This document shows, one piece after another, positions 18,180 to 26,312 of a stretch of DNA of 64,000 nucleotides (position 1 is the first letter of the stretch; each line of letters opens with the position of its first letter). Origin of the DNA: an uncultured Alphaproteobacteria bacterium (GTDB lineage Bacteria > Pseudomonadota > Alphaproteobacteria > Micavibrionales > Micavibrionaceae); contig CAMLMM010000002.1 in assembly GCA_946481105.1 (NCBI GenBank), positions 1 to 64,000 on the forward strand, read 5' to 3'. Below the pieces are notes generated by a model. That model did no database searches. It was not told where the DNA came from and saw only the letters and a program-made list of their open reading frames with translations. Position numbers and translations under genes: made by a program.

Positions 18180-18728
18180 ATGAAAAACATACCGAATATA
18201 TTGACAGTGGGGCGCCTCCTGACTCTGCCCTTACTTATGGCACTTATGATGGTGGACGCCGCTTGGGCGGCTTGGTCGGCGCTCGGGATTTACACACTTG
18301 GCTGCATTACTGACTGGTTTGACGGTTATCTGGCACGTCGGTTTCAGGTTGTCTCCCCCTTTGGTCAATTTCTTGATCCTGTTGCCGATAAGATTTTTAT
18401 CGCCTCTGTCCTTTTAACATTATTGGCAAACGGCAATCTCGGCGCATGGGGACTTATCCCCGTTGCCATTATTCTTGCGCGTGAATTTCTGATCTCTGGA
18501 CTGCGTGAATATTTCGGCCCAAAAAATATCAGCTTTCCTGTCTCTCCGCTTGCAAAATGGAAGACCGGTACACAAATGCTTTCACTGGGTTTCCTGATAA
18601 TGGGCGATTACGGCGTACCGGTTTTGCCAATAAACTGGGAAATCGGATATATGCTATTTGTTGCAGCGACAATACTGACCCTTATAACTGGCTGGTCATA
18701 TCTTCGTGAAGGAATTAGGCATCTGTGA
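18180..18728 (+). CDS. pgsA: CDP-diacylglycerol-glycerol-3-phosphate 3-phosphatidyltransferase
   Basis: Integral membrane enzyme that joins glycerol-3-phosphate to CDP-diacylglycerol, the committed step to phosphatidylglycerol and cardiolipin. 182 residues, several membrane helices. The CDP-alcohol phosphotransferase signature D-x2-D-G-x2-A-R-x8-G-x3-D-x3-D spans residues 45-70 (DWFDGYLARR ... FGQFLDPVAD). It overlaps pyrD by 4 nt if pyrD starts at a GTG. Identification is firm. Confidence 0.95.
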   Translation: MKNIPNILTVGRLLTLPLLMALMMVDAAWAAWSALGIYTLGCITDWFDGYLARRFQVVSPFGQFLDPVADKIFIASVLLTLLANGNLGAWGLIPVAIILAREFLISGLREYFGPKNISFPVSPLAKWKTGTQMLSLGFLIMGDYGVPVLPINWEIGYMLFVAATILTLITGWSYLREGIRHL

Positions 18729-18730
18729 TC

Positions 18731-19831
18731 ATGTATGATGTGGTTAAATCACTGCTGTTTCAACTCGATCCCGAAAAGGCGCATCGCCTGACGATACGCA
18801 CTTTGGCAAAAATGCCTTCCGCGCTGATATCCTGCAAACAGCGTGACTATGCCAGCCTTAAAAGCACACTGTGGAATCGCAACTTTCCAAATCCGGTTGG
18901 GCTCGCAGCTGGATTCGATAAGAACGCCGAAGTTATTTGCCCTCTTTTCAATCTGGGTTTTGGATTTGTTGAAGTTGGTACCGTTACGCTAAAACCCCAG
19001 GAAGGCAATCCGCGCCCGCGCGTATTCCGTGACCGCATGACGCAGTCCATTATAAACCGCATGGGATTCCCCAATTGCGGCGTGGCGGGATTCAAAGATA
19101 ACATTACGGCCTTTCTTGCCCAACGCCCCCGTCCGAATGGCGTTCTTGGCATCAATATCGGGATGAACAAGGATCAGACCGAACCAGCCAAAGATTACAC
19201 AGCTCTTATTCGTTCCCTTGCACCGATGGCCGATTACCTGACCATCAATATTTCATCCCCCAATACCCCTGGCCTGCGTAATTTGCAGGAAGCCGGACCG
19301 TTGCGTGAATTGCTGACCGCCGTTTTGGCCGCACGTCGTGAAGCCTGTGGCAATTTTCCTCCACCCCTGCTGGTGAAACTTGCACCTGATTTGACTGATG
19401 AACAATTGAGCGAGATTGCGGGAGTCCTCCTCGACCTGAAAATCGATGGCGTCATTCTGGGCAATACGACATTAGGCCGCCCATCAGAATTGCCAGCGAA
19501 TTTCGCAGCGGAAAAAGGGGGCTTAAGCGGCAGGCCTTTAACTGATCTGTCGACGCGCATCATTTTCCGTTTTTATGCCCTGACGAAAGGTCAAATTCCT
19601 ATCATCGGCGTCGGTGGGATTTTCAGTGCCCACGATGCCTATGCGAAAATTCGCGCCGGCGCTTCACTGATTCAGATTTATAGTGGCCTCGTTTACAAAG
19701 GCCCTCAGCTGATCGCAGATATTAATAATGGTTTGGCTACCTATCTGCGGCACGATAAATTCAATCATATCAGTGACGCCATCGGGGCCGATCATATCCA
19801 AAGGAATGACAATCATGCCGCCTCTGCTTGA
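18731..19831 (+). CDS. pyrD: Dihydroorotate dehydrogenase (quinone), class 2
   Basis: Membrane-associated flavoenzyme of pyrimidine synthesis that oxidises dihydroorotate and reduces ubiquinone. About 366 residues. Seen: the N-terminal amphipathic helix typical of class 2 (LLFQLDPEKAHRLTI), the FMN-binding AAGFDKNAE loop, NISSPNTPGLR with the catalytic Ser region, and IIGVGGI plus QIYSGLVYKGP near the C terminus. ATG at 18731 is used; a GTG at 18725 overlapping the pgsA stop is possible. The 3' end overlaps the next gene by about 17 nt. Confidence 0.95.
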   Translation: MYDVVKSLLFQLDPEKAHRLTIRTLAKMPSALISCKQRDYASLKSTLWNRNFPNPVGLAAGFDKNAEVICPLFNLGFGFVEVGTVTLKPQEGNPRPRVFRDRMTQSIINRMGFPNCGVAGFKDNITAFLAQRPRPNGVLGINIGMNKDQTEPAKDYTALIRSLAPMADYLTINISSPNTPGLRNLQEAGPLRELLTAVLAARREACGNFPPPLLVKLAPDLTDEQLSEIAGVLLDLKIDGVILGNTTLGRPSELPANFAAEKGGLSGRPLTDLSTRIIFRFYALTKGQIPIIGVGGIFSAHDAYAKIRAGASLIQIYSGLVYKGPQLIADINNGLATYLRHDKFNHISDAIGADHIQRNDNHAASA

Positions 19832-21116
19832 TATTCCCTCTAAATACCCTTCTGCTTGGCTGGCTGTTTATGGCTGCGGTTGTATTATGTGCATTGCGAC
19901 TGTTGCTCATGTAATGGGAACGACTGCGGCGGGATATCTGGGTGGCTTCCTGGCGATTGCTGGAACCTTTGGTTATGAAACGATAACGCGCCGCCTGTCC
20001 GAAACGGAACTATCCGGCAAAATCTCAAACATCGAACACGAGCAATCACGTATTGCGCTTGAACTGGCCCGAACCCGCACAGATGTCGACACCATGAAAG
20101 ACGACATGGTCCAGGCCTCAAAAGCCTTTATGACGGATAAGAACAAAACAGCTGCCGCCCGAACCGTGCTAAAATCTTTTGAACGCATGGGGACTCGCGG
20201 ACGTGCCGCCGCCCCCGCATTCATGCCCTCACAAGCACCGGCAAACACCCAGGCCGCAACCGGCAAAGAATTACGGGCGCAAAAATACAAGGACATTCTT
20301 ATGAATTCCAAAGAAGCGCGTGATAACGCTGTTACTGAAGATATGATGCCTGATTACACAGATCAGGTCATGATTGAACTCATTCATAACGCAGTTCAAA
20401 ACGACAAGATTGAGATATTTGCCCAGCCTATTGTAAAGCTCCCATCTCGTCGCCTGCAATATCTGGAATTATTTGCCCGGATCCGCGCTAAATCGGGCGT
20501 TTACCTTGCTGCGGCCAAATACCGCAGTCTCGCAGAAAAAGAAGTTTTAATTCAGAATGTCGACCATCTTCTGCTAAATCATGTTATTGATACTATTCGA
20601 AAAGATAACCGTCATGATCTGAAACTTGGCTATTTCATCAACATCTCGTCGCATTCCCTGAAAGACAAAATGTTTATGAATGATCTGCTGGAATTTGTTC
20701 GCAGCCGCCGTGATCTTTGCGATCGTCTTATTCTCGAACTTCAGGAAGATGACTTCCGCTCCCTCGCCCCACCCGTACAGCGCATAATTGATGGCCTGAC
20801 CCATCTTGGTTGCCAGATTTCATTGGATAATATACGCGGTAACATTAATGCCGACGAATTTGCCGAGCTTGGCGTTACATTTATCAAATACAACGCCCAG
20901 AAGATGGTTGAATTATGCCAGTCCTATGAAGGCGAGATGAATATCGCCCGTATGAAATCGTCCCTGGATCGCTCCGGTGTTACATTGATTCTTGAAAAAC
21001 TCGAAAGTAACAACGAACTGAAAGAACTGCTCGATTTCGACGTGGAACTTGGTGAAGGGTATTTGTTTGGCCGCCCTGATCTCGAAATTGCCTATCGGCC
21101 GAAACGGGTTGCCTGA
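19815..21116 (+). CDS. Membrane-anchored degenerate EAL-domain protein
   Basis: About 433 residues: two hydrophobic helices near the N terminus (about 12-48), a coiled-coil (about 55-105), a Pro/Ala linker and a C-terminal EAL-like domain (about 190-430). The fold markers FAQPIV, YFINIS and GYLFGRP are present. Catalytic motifs are altered: EAL reads ELF, the DDFGTG metal motif reads LDNIRGN, and the Gln before GYLF is Glu. It is therefore probably a cyclic di-GMP sensor or scaffold rather than a phosphodiesterase; that is inference. Starts at 19806 or 19815 are both possible, with AAGGA upstream; both overlap the pyrD 3' end. Confidence 0.85.
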   Translation: MPPLLDIPSKYPSAWLAVYGCGCIMCIATVAHVMGTTAAGYLGGFLAIAGTFGYETITRRLSETELSGKISNIEHEQSRIALELARTRTDVDTMKDDMVQASKAFMTDKNKTAAARTVLKSFERMGTRGRAAAPAFMPSQAPANTQAATGKELRAQKYKDILMNSKEARDNAVTEDMMPDYTDQVMIELIHNAVQNDKIEIFAQPIVKLPSRRLQYLELFARIRAKSGVYLAAAKYRSLAEKEVLIQNVDHLLLNHVIDTIRKDNRHDLKLGYFINISSHSLKDKMFMNDLLEFVRSRRDLCDRLILELQEDDFRSLAPPVQRIIDGLTHLGCQISLDNIRGNINADEFAELGVTFIKYNAQKMVELCQSYEGEMNIARMKSSLDRSGVTLILEKLESNNELKELLDFDVELGEGYLFGRPDLEIAYRPKRVA

Positions 21117-21144
21117 CTTAAACATACCCTGCAAAGGTTCTATT

Positions 21145-22935
21145 ATGACGCGTCTTTTTCTTTTTTGCGTATGCACTCTCATTGCAATGCTTTTGCCTAT
21201 ATCGGCCCATGCAACACCAGAGCCCTTTCTTTCACTATATGGAGATGTGAAATACAAATCAGGCTTCACCCATTTCGATTATACAAATCCAGATGCGCCG
21301 AAAGGCGGTACATTACGCCTTTCGGCCCTCGGTACATTTGACAGTTTCAATCCTTACATCATTAAAGGCAATCCTGCTGCCGGCATTAATACGCTGACCT
21401 CCATTAGCCTTATGGAGCAATCATACGACGAACCATTCACTATGTACGGTTTTCTGGCTGAGACAGTCGAACGTGCCGAAGATAATTCGTCTGTCACTTT
21501 TAATCTGAACAAATCCGCAGTCTGGGATGATGGACAGCCTATTACAGCAGATGACGTCGTGTGGACATTCAATACGCTTGTGAAAGATGGCGCTCCTTTT
21601 TATCGTGCCTATTATGCTGATGTAAAAGAAGTCACCGCGAATTCTCCCACACAGGTTACCTTTAAATTCGTTACATCCTTAAACCGCGAACTGCCACTTA
21701 TTATTGCGCAAATGAATATTCTTCCCAAACACTACTGGAAAGACAAAAAATTCGGTGAGAGTACGCTGATCCCACCTCTCTCGGGTGGCCCATACAAAGT
21801 CGGCGCGTTCCAGCCAGGTCAGACAATGGAATTTGTGCGTAACCCTAATTGGTGGGGAAAAGACCTTCCCGTTAACAAAGGCCGCTATAATTTTGATCGT
21901 GTGGTGTACAGCTATTACCGTGACCAGAATGTGGCCCTCGAAGCCTTTCTGGCTGGTAACTTTGACGTACAACAGGAAAGCGTTGCCAAACTTTGGGCCA
22001 CTGCTTATAACGCCCCTGCCGTGACCAGCGGTCGCATCGTCAAACAGGAAATACCCAACTCCAATCCTGCTGGTATGCAGGCTTTTATCTTCAATATCCG
22101 TCGCCCGGTATTTCAGGATATTGCCGTACGCAAAGCCATAAATTATGCCTTTGACTTTGAGTGGGAAAATAAACAATTTGCCTATGGCGCTTATACCCGT
22201 ACCCGCAGCTTCTTTGAAAACTCGGAACTTGGGGCCATCGGCCTTCCCGCCTCTGATGAATTGAAAATTCTGGAGCCGTTACGGTCGAAAATCCCAGCTG
22301 AAGTTTTTACAACTGAATTTACCCCCCCATCAACCAATGGGGCTGGAAATAACCGTGCCAACCTGAAAACAGCCGCCGATATACTGGATGCCGCCGGCTA
22401 TAAAATAGGTGCTGATGGAATTCGTGAAAAGAACGGGACGCGTTTATCCTTTGAATTTATGGTGGATAATCCGGCCTTTGAGCGCTGGGCTTTGCCGTTT
22501 ATTCAGAACCTGCAGAAAATAGGCATCAAAGCTACGTTTCGCGTACTGGATGATGCCCAATACCAAAACCGTGTGCGTAAGTTTGATTACGATATGACAC
22601 TCAGCAGCTTCCCTCAATCCAATAGCCCTGGGAATGAACAGCGAGAATTCTGGACCTCCGAGAAAGCTACACAGGAAGGGTCACGCAATCTGATTGGTAT
22701 TCAAAGTGAAGCTGTTGATACTATCGTAAAAGGCCTGATCGGCGCTGATACACGGGTAGAGCTGATTGCACATTGCCGCGCCCTCGACCGCGTTCTGCAA
22801 TGGAATTATTTTGTTGTGCCAAACTGGTACTATAATAAATGGCGCCTGGCCTGGTGGGCGCATCTCGATCACCCTGAAAAACTGTCTGGTACATCCCCCG
22901 GCATTATCGACACGTGGTGGGTGAGGCAGAAATGA
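21145..22935 (+). CDS. Periplasmic oligopeptide-type solute-binding protein, YejA-like
   Basis: About 596 residues, family 5 extracellular solute-binding protein. The ATG at 21145 gives a clean signal peptide ending ISAHATPEP. The N-terminal block LYGDVKYKSGF then FDYTNPDAPKGGTLR is typical of the YejA subgroup, which in enterobacteria feeds the YejBEF microcin C/peptide importer. No permease or ATPase gene is adjacent, so it must use a transporter encoded elsewhere. A paralogue of the same length class lies at 52108-53910. It overlaps kdsB by 4 nt (ATGA). Confidence 0.9.
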   Translation: MTRLFLFCVCTLIAMLLPISAHATPEPFLSLYGDVKYKSGFTHFDYTNPDAPKGGTLRLSALGTFDSFNPYIIKGNPAAGINTLTSISLMEQSYDEPFTMYGFLAETVERAEDNSSVTFNLNKSAVWDDGQPITADDVVWTFNTLVKDGAPFYRAYYADVKEVTANSPTQVTFKFVTSLNRELPLIIAQMNILPKHYWKDKKFGESTLIPPLSGGPYKVGAFQPGQTMEFVRNPNWWGKDLPVNKGRYNFDRVVYSYYRDQNVALEAFLAGNFDVQQESVAKLWATAYNAPAVTSGRIVKQEIPNSNPAGMQAFIFNIRRPVFQDIAVRKAINYAFDFEWENKQFAYGAYTRTRSFFENSELGAIGLPASDELKILEPLRSKIPAEVFTTEFTPPSTNGAGNNRANLKTAADILDAAGYKIGADGIREKNGTRLSFEFMVDNPAFERWALPFIQNLQKIGIKATFRVLDDAQYQNRVRKFDYDMTLSSFPQSNSPGNEQREFWTSEKATQEGSRNLIGIQSEAVDTIVKGLIGADTRVELIAHCRALDRVLQWNYFVVPNWYYNKWRLAWWAHLDHPEKLSGTSPGIIDTWWVRQK

Positions 22936-23717
22936 AAACCGCCATCATCATTCCGGCCCGTTATGGCTCTACCCGTTTCCCGGGTAAACCGCTGGCTGTA
23001 TTAAAGGGCATTCCAGTTCTGCAGCGCGTCTATAATATTGCCACTGAAGCAGCTAAAGGACTGATAGATATCACCATCCATGTTGCGACCGATGATAACC
23101 GCATTGCGCAGTTCTGTCACGATAACGATATTCCTGTATTAATGACGCCCGTCGATTGCCAGACCGGTACGGACCGCGCCATGGCGGCTGTCAATCAACT
23201 CGCGGTTACACCTGATTTCGTTATCAATTTGCAGGGGGACGCCCCCTTAACCCCAGCTGATTTTGTCCGTTCTATGATTGACGCTATCCGTCCCGGTACT
23301 GATATCGTGACACCCGTAACACGCCTGACATGGGATGAGCTGGACCAACTGCGGCAATCCAAACAGACAACGCCGTTCAGTGGAACAACCACCATTGTTG
23401 ATGAAACAGGTCGCGCGCTCTGGTTTTCAAAAAATATTATTCCGGCTATCCGTAAGGAGGCTGACTTACGTGAGAAAGAACCAATGTCCCCCGTGTACCG
23501 TCATATCGGACTTTACGGCTATGCCTTGCCTGCCCTGCAGAAATTCGTGCAGGCAAAACCGTCCTTCTATGAGGAATTAGAGGGGCTAGAGCAACTACGC
23601 GCCATTGAAATGGGATTAAAAATACAAGCTGTACAGGTCGATTATAAAGGTCGGCCATCCATGACCGGCATCGACTCGCCCGAAGATCTCGCACGGGCCG
23701 AAAAACTTCTGTTCTAA
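22932..23717 (+). CDS. kdsB: 3-deoxy-manno-octulosonate cytidylyltransferase
   Basis: Cytosolic enzyme that activates Kdo with CTP for lipid A core synthesis. 261 residues from the ATG at 22932. The nucleotide-binding loop IIPARYGSTRFPGKPLA is at the N terminus; QTGTDR, INLQGDAPL and RHIGLYGY follow in the family order. An upstream start at 22914 is rejected because the conserved region begins at MKTAIIIPAR. It is translationally coupled to the binding protein before it. Its 3' end overlaps fliX by 4 nt. Confidence 0.95.
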   Translation: MKTAIIIPARYGSTRFPGKPLAVLKGIPVLQRVYNIATEAAKGLIDITIHVATDDNRIAQFCHDNDIPVLMTPVDCQTGTDRAMAAVNQLAVTPDFVINLQGDAPLTPADFVRSMIDAIRPGTDIVTPVTRLTWDELDQLRQSKQTTPFSGTTTIVDETGRALWFSKNIIPAIRKEADLREKEPMSPVYRHIGLYGYALPALQKFVQAKPSFYEELEGLEQLRAIEMGLKIQAVQVDYKGRPSMTGIDSPEDLARAEKLLF

Positions 23718-24163
23718 AAGACTTTCGCTGCGTCCAGCGCCATCCGCATCTTCGCAATCTCGATCTGGGCACGCAGGTCAATCTCATCCAGCAGACTGGA
23801 TAATTGCGGATCGTTAATCCGTTCACGATGGGACGCCACAACGTCGGCAATATCAATCAGGTTGCCAACGGATAATGTCCCGGTCAGCATACCAAGGCGC
23901 AACTTGTCCAGTTGACGCAGAATATCATCCCCCCGCTTGCGCATTCTGCCACGGGACGCCCGCTGGGCCGGGTCATCTGTTTCCTGGGCGGCCAGCAAGG
24001 CATCAATCCCAGCAATTACCCCTGTGGCGGATGTATGCGCCGGGGCCTCTGCTTCATCCGTGCCCAGCAGGCTGCCAAAAGATGCCCCCCCCGCACGTCC
24101 AGCTTTATCAGTTTTCTTGGGTCCACCTACTTTTTGCGTTGAATCCGGCCCACCAATTTTCAT
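23714..24163 (-). CDS. fliX: Flagellar assembly regulator FliX
   Basis: 149-residue soluble protein. In Caulobacter, FliX couples basal-body assembly to the sigma54 activator FlbD. The N terminus is low-complexity with repeated VGGPKK-type basic/Gly stretches; the conserved C-terminal half contains LLDEIDLRAQIEIAKMR and ends in a basic/acidic helix. It is divergent from flgI, the same arrangement as in Caulobacter. A GGAG Shine-Dalgarno lies upstream. It converges on kdsB with a 4-nt overlap. Confidence 0.9.
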   Translation of the reverse strand: MKIGGPDSTQKVGGPKKTDKAGRAGGASFGSLLGTDEAEAPAHTSATGVIAGIDALLAAQETDDPAQRASRGRMRKRGDDILRQLDKLRLGMLTGTLSVGNLIDIADVVASHRERINDPQLSSLLDEIDLRAQIEIAKMRMALDAAKVF

Positions 24164-24283
24164 TTTTTACTCCATGATCTTTATTCTTCTTATATCTTAT
24201 CAGATGGGTCGATAGGTTGCAGTCGGCAAGTTTTTCCTAGCTTTATCGCGCTCATAACCCATTGATTTTAAATAAATTTCAAC

Positions 24284-24300
24284 TTGGCACGGTTCTCGCA
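24284..24300 (+). promoter_or_regulatory. Sigma54 promoter upstream of flgI
   Basis: TTGGCACG-N4-TCGCA lies 54 nt before the flgI ATG. The -24 GG and -12 GC are separated by exactly 10 nt, the sigma54 requirement. Flagellar operons of alphaproteobacteria are commonly driven by sigma54 with FlbD, which fits the adjacent fliX. Activator sites were not identified. Confidence 0.75.
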
Positions 24301-24353
24301 AGACATCCCCGTGGGTCAATAGGCCCATAAAAAGATAAAAAACGGGTGGCAAC

Positions 24354-25490
24354 ATGTTGAAAAGAGCCAAAAGAATGTCCTGTCATAGGATTTTTCAGTT
24401 TCTAGCCATAGTAAGCCTGCTGGCATCAACCCCAGCCATGGCCGCAACAACACGCATCAAGGATATCGTCGATATCGAAGGCGTGCGTGACAACGCGCTG
24501 ATCGGTTACGGTCTGGTTGTCGGTCTGAACGGCACAGGTGACAAACTTAATAACTCGCCATTTACCGAACAATCGCTGATCGCGATGCTGGAACGTCTCG
24601 GCGTTAACGTCAAAGGGCAAAACCTGAATACTGGCAACGTGGCCGCTGTTATGGTCACCGCGACCATGCCGCCGTTCCAGACACAGGGTTCACGTCTTGA
24701 TGTAACCGTTTCCACGCTGGGCGATGCTAAAAACCTGCAAGGTGGGACACTTCTTGTTACCCCGTTAATGGGCGCCGATGGGGAAGTTTATGCCGTGGCC
24801 CAGGGGCCTGTCGCTATCTCTGGTTTTTCTGCTTCCGGTGAAGGTCAAAGCGTAACACAAAATACCCCTACCCGTGGCCGCATTGCCGAAGGCGCAACCG
24901 TTGAACGCGAAATCAAGTTTAACCTGAACGACCTGCCGGAGATCCGCCTGGCGCTCAAAAATCCCGATTTCACGACCGCCCGCCGCATTGCCCGCGCCAT
25001 TAACGGGTTTACCTCGGCTAATATTGCCATGGCCAGCAACGATGCTGCGGTTACCCTGCGCAAGCCGACCGCCTATCCGGGCACTCTGGTCGATATGATT
25101 ACCGACATCGAACAATTGCCGGTCGAACCTGATCAGGTGGCCAAGGTTATCATCGACGAAAACTCCGGTACCATTGTGATGGGCGCGGATGTCAAAGTCA
25201 GCACCGTGGCCATCGCCCAAGGCAGCCTGACCATCAAGGTGAATGAAACCCCGCAAGTATCACAACCGAACCCATTTGCTGAAAACGGTGAAACCGTTGT
25301 CGTCCCACGTACGGATATTTCGGTGAACAGCAATGAAGACGCCAAACTGGCTGTTCTTGAAGGTGGCGTCACACTTCAGGATCTGGTTACCGGATTGAAC
25401 AAACTGGGCGTCGGTCCGCGCGATATCATCACTATTCTGCAGGCCATCAAAGCTGCCGGTGCGCTGCAGGCAGAAATCCAGACGATGTAA
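24354..25490 (+). CDS. flgI: Flagellar P-ring protein FlgI
   Basis: Periplasmic ring protein around the flagellar rod. 378 residues with a signal peptide ending PAMAATTR, then the conserved opening IKDIVDIEGVRDNALIGYG. GLVVGLNGTGD and a C-terminal GVTLQDLV...LNKLGV...DIITILQAIK complete the family pattern. Met-8 (24375) is an alternative start. It heads a plus-strand flagellar operon (flgI, flgJ-like, flgN-like, fliK), probably from the sigma54 promoter just upstream. Confidence 0.96.
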   Translation: MLKRAKRMSCHRIFQFLAIVSLLASTPAMAATTRIKDIVDIEGVRDNALIGYGLVVGLNGTGDKLNNSPFTEQSLIAMLERLGVNVKGQNLNTGNVAAVMVTATMPPFQTQGSRLDVTVSTLGDAKNLQGGTLLVTPLMGADGEVYAVAQGPVAISGFSASGEGQSVTQNTPTRGRIAEGATVEREIKFNLNDLPEIRLALKNPDFTTARRIARAINGFTSANIAMASNDAAVTLRKPTAYPGTLVDMITDIEQLPVEPDQVAKVIIDENSGTIVMGADVKVSTVAIAQGSLTIKVNETPQVSQPNPFAENGETVVVPRTDISVNSNEDAKLAVLEGGVTLQDLVTGLNKLGVGPRDIITILQAIKAAGALQAEIQTM

Positions 25491-25499
25491 GGGCAAAAC

Positions 25500-25832
25500 A
25501 TGGATAACAAAACGCTTTCTGCTTCAAATCTACTGACCGCCCAAACAACGAGTGTCGTTAAGCCACTTAACCATACGGCGGATAAGAGCAAAGCTATTCA
25601 AGCCGCACAGGACTTTGAAGCTGTATTTATCACGGAAATGATGAAGCCTATGTTCGAATCCGTCGGTGTCGATGAGGTTTTCGGTGGTGGCAAAGGCGAA
25701 GAAATATTCCGCGGCCTGATGGTGCAGGAATACGGCAAATTATTTGCCAAGCAAGGCGGTATCGGTCTTGCAGATAACGTGACCGCCGAACTTTTAAAAG
25801 TCCAGGAACATCAAACAACAGGGAGTAATTAA
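25500..25832 (+). CDS. flgJ: Flagellar rod-binding protein, FlgJ N-terminal type
   Basis: 110 residues covering only the rod-binding/capping domain (QAAQDFEAVFITEMMKPMFE ... GEEIFRGLMVQEYGKLFAKQGG). The muramidase half found in enterobacterial FlgJ is absent, as is usual in this class. It lies 9 nt after flgI, and its last base is the first base of the next gene (overlap 1 nt). Confidence 0.9.
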   Translation: MDNKTLSASNLLTAQTTSVVKPLNHTADKSKAIQAAQDFEAVFITEMMKPMFESVGVDEVFGGGKGEEIFRGLMVQEYGKLFAKQGGIGLADNVTAELLKVQEHQTTGSN

Positions 25833-26293
25833 TGAACGCAACCACATCACAACAATTCTCCGCCGAAAAGACCCTGCTCGTCATCCTGGGTCAAATGGAA
25901 CAACTCATTCGCGTTTATGAAGATGAACGTACGGCACTTGAATTACGTGATATGAAGGCCTTCGTTGACATCCAGGGCATAAAAGTTCAACTGGCCACGG
26001 AATGCGAACAACATATTGCCGAAGTTCAGGCACATGCCAGCCTGACAAAGCTGGCCAGTCCGGCGATTAAGGAACGTATCTACATGGCTCAAAAAACGCT
26101 AAATGCGCTCGCGCTTGAATCGCAGCGTAACTGCAGCCTGCGCGCTGAAACAACCCGTCGCCTGCAGCAACGCCTGCTCGATGCCGCACGTTACTTAGTA
26201 AATAAAAATCAATCGCGTTACACCAAGCGGGGCAAAACTGCCGGAGCTGATAAAAATCGCCCGGTCGCCACCGCTATCAACGAAGCCATTTAA
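25832..26293 (+). CDS. FlgN-like flagellar export chaperone (probable)
   Basis: 153 residues, almost entirely alpha-helical with long heptad-like stretches, then a basic C-terminal tail (SRYTKRGKTAG). This is the FlgN/FliT chaperone look; FlgN keeps hook-associated proteins soluble before export. No strict motif defines the family, so the call rests on helix pattern, length and position between flgJ-like and fliK. A GGGAG Shine-Dalgarno precedes the ATG. Confidence 0.65.
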   Translation: MNATTSQQFSAEKTLLVILGQMEQLIRVYEDERTALELRDMKAFVDIQGIKVQLATECEQHIAEVQAHASLTKLASPAIKERIYMAQKTLNALALESQRNCSLRAETTRRLQQRLLDAARYLVNKNQSRYTKRGKTAGADKNRPVATAINEAI

Positions 26294-26312
26294 TCAGTGA
26301 AAGGCCCATATC

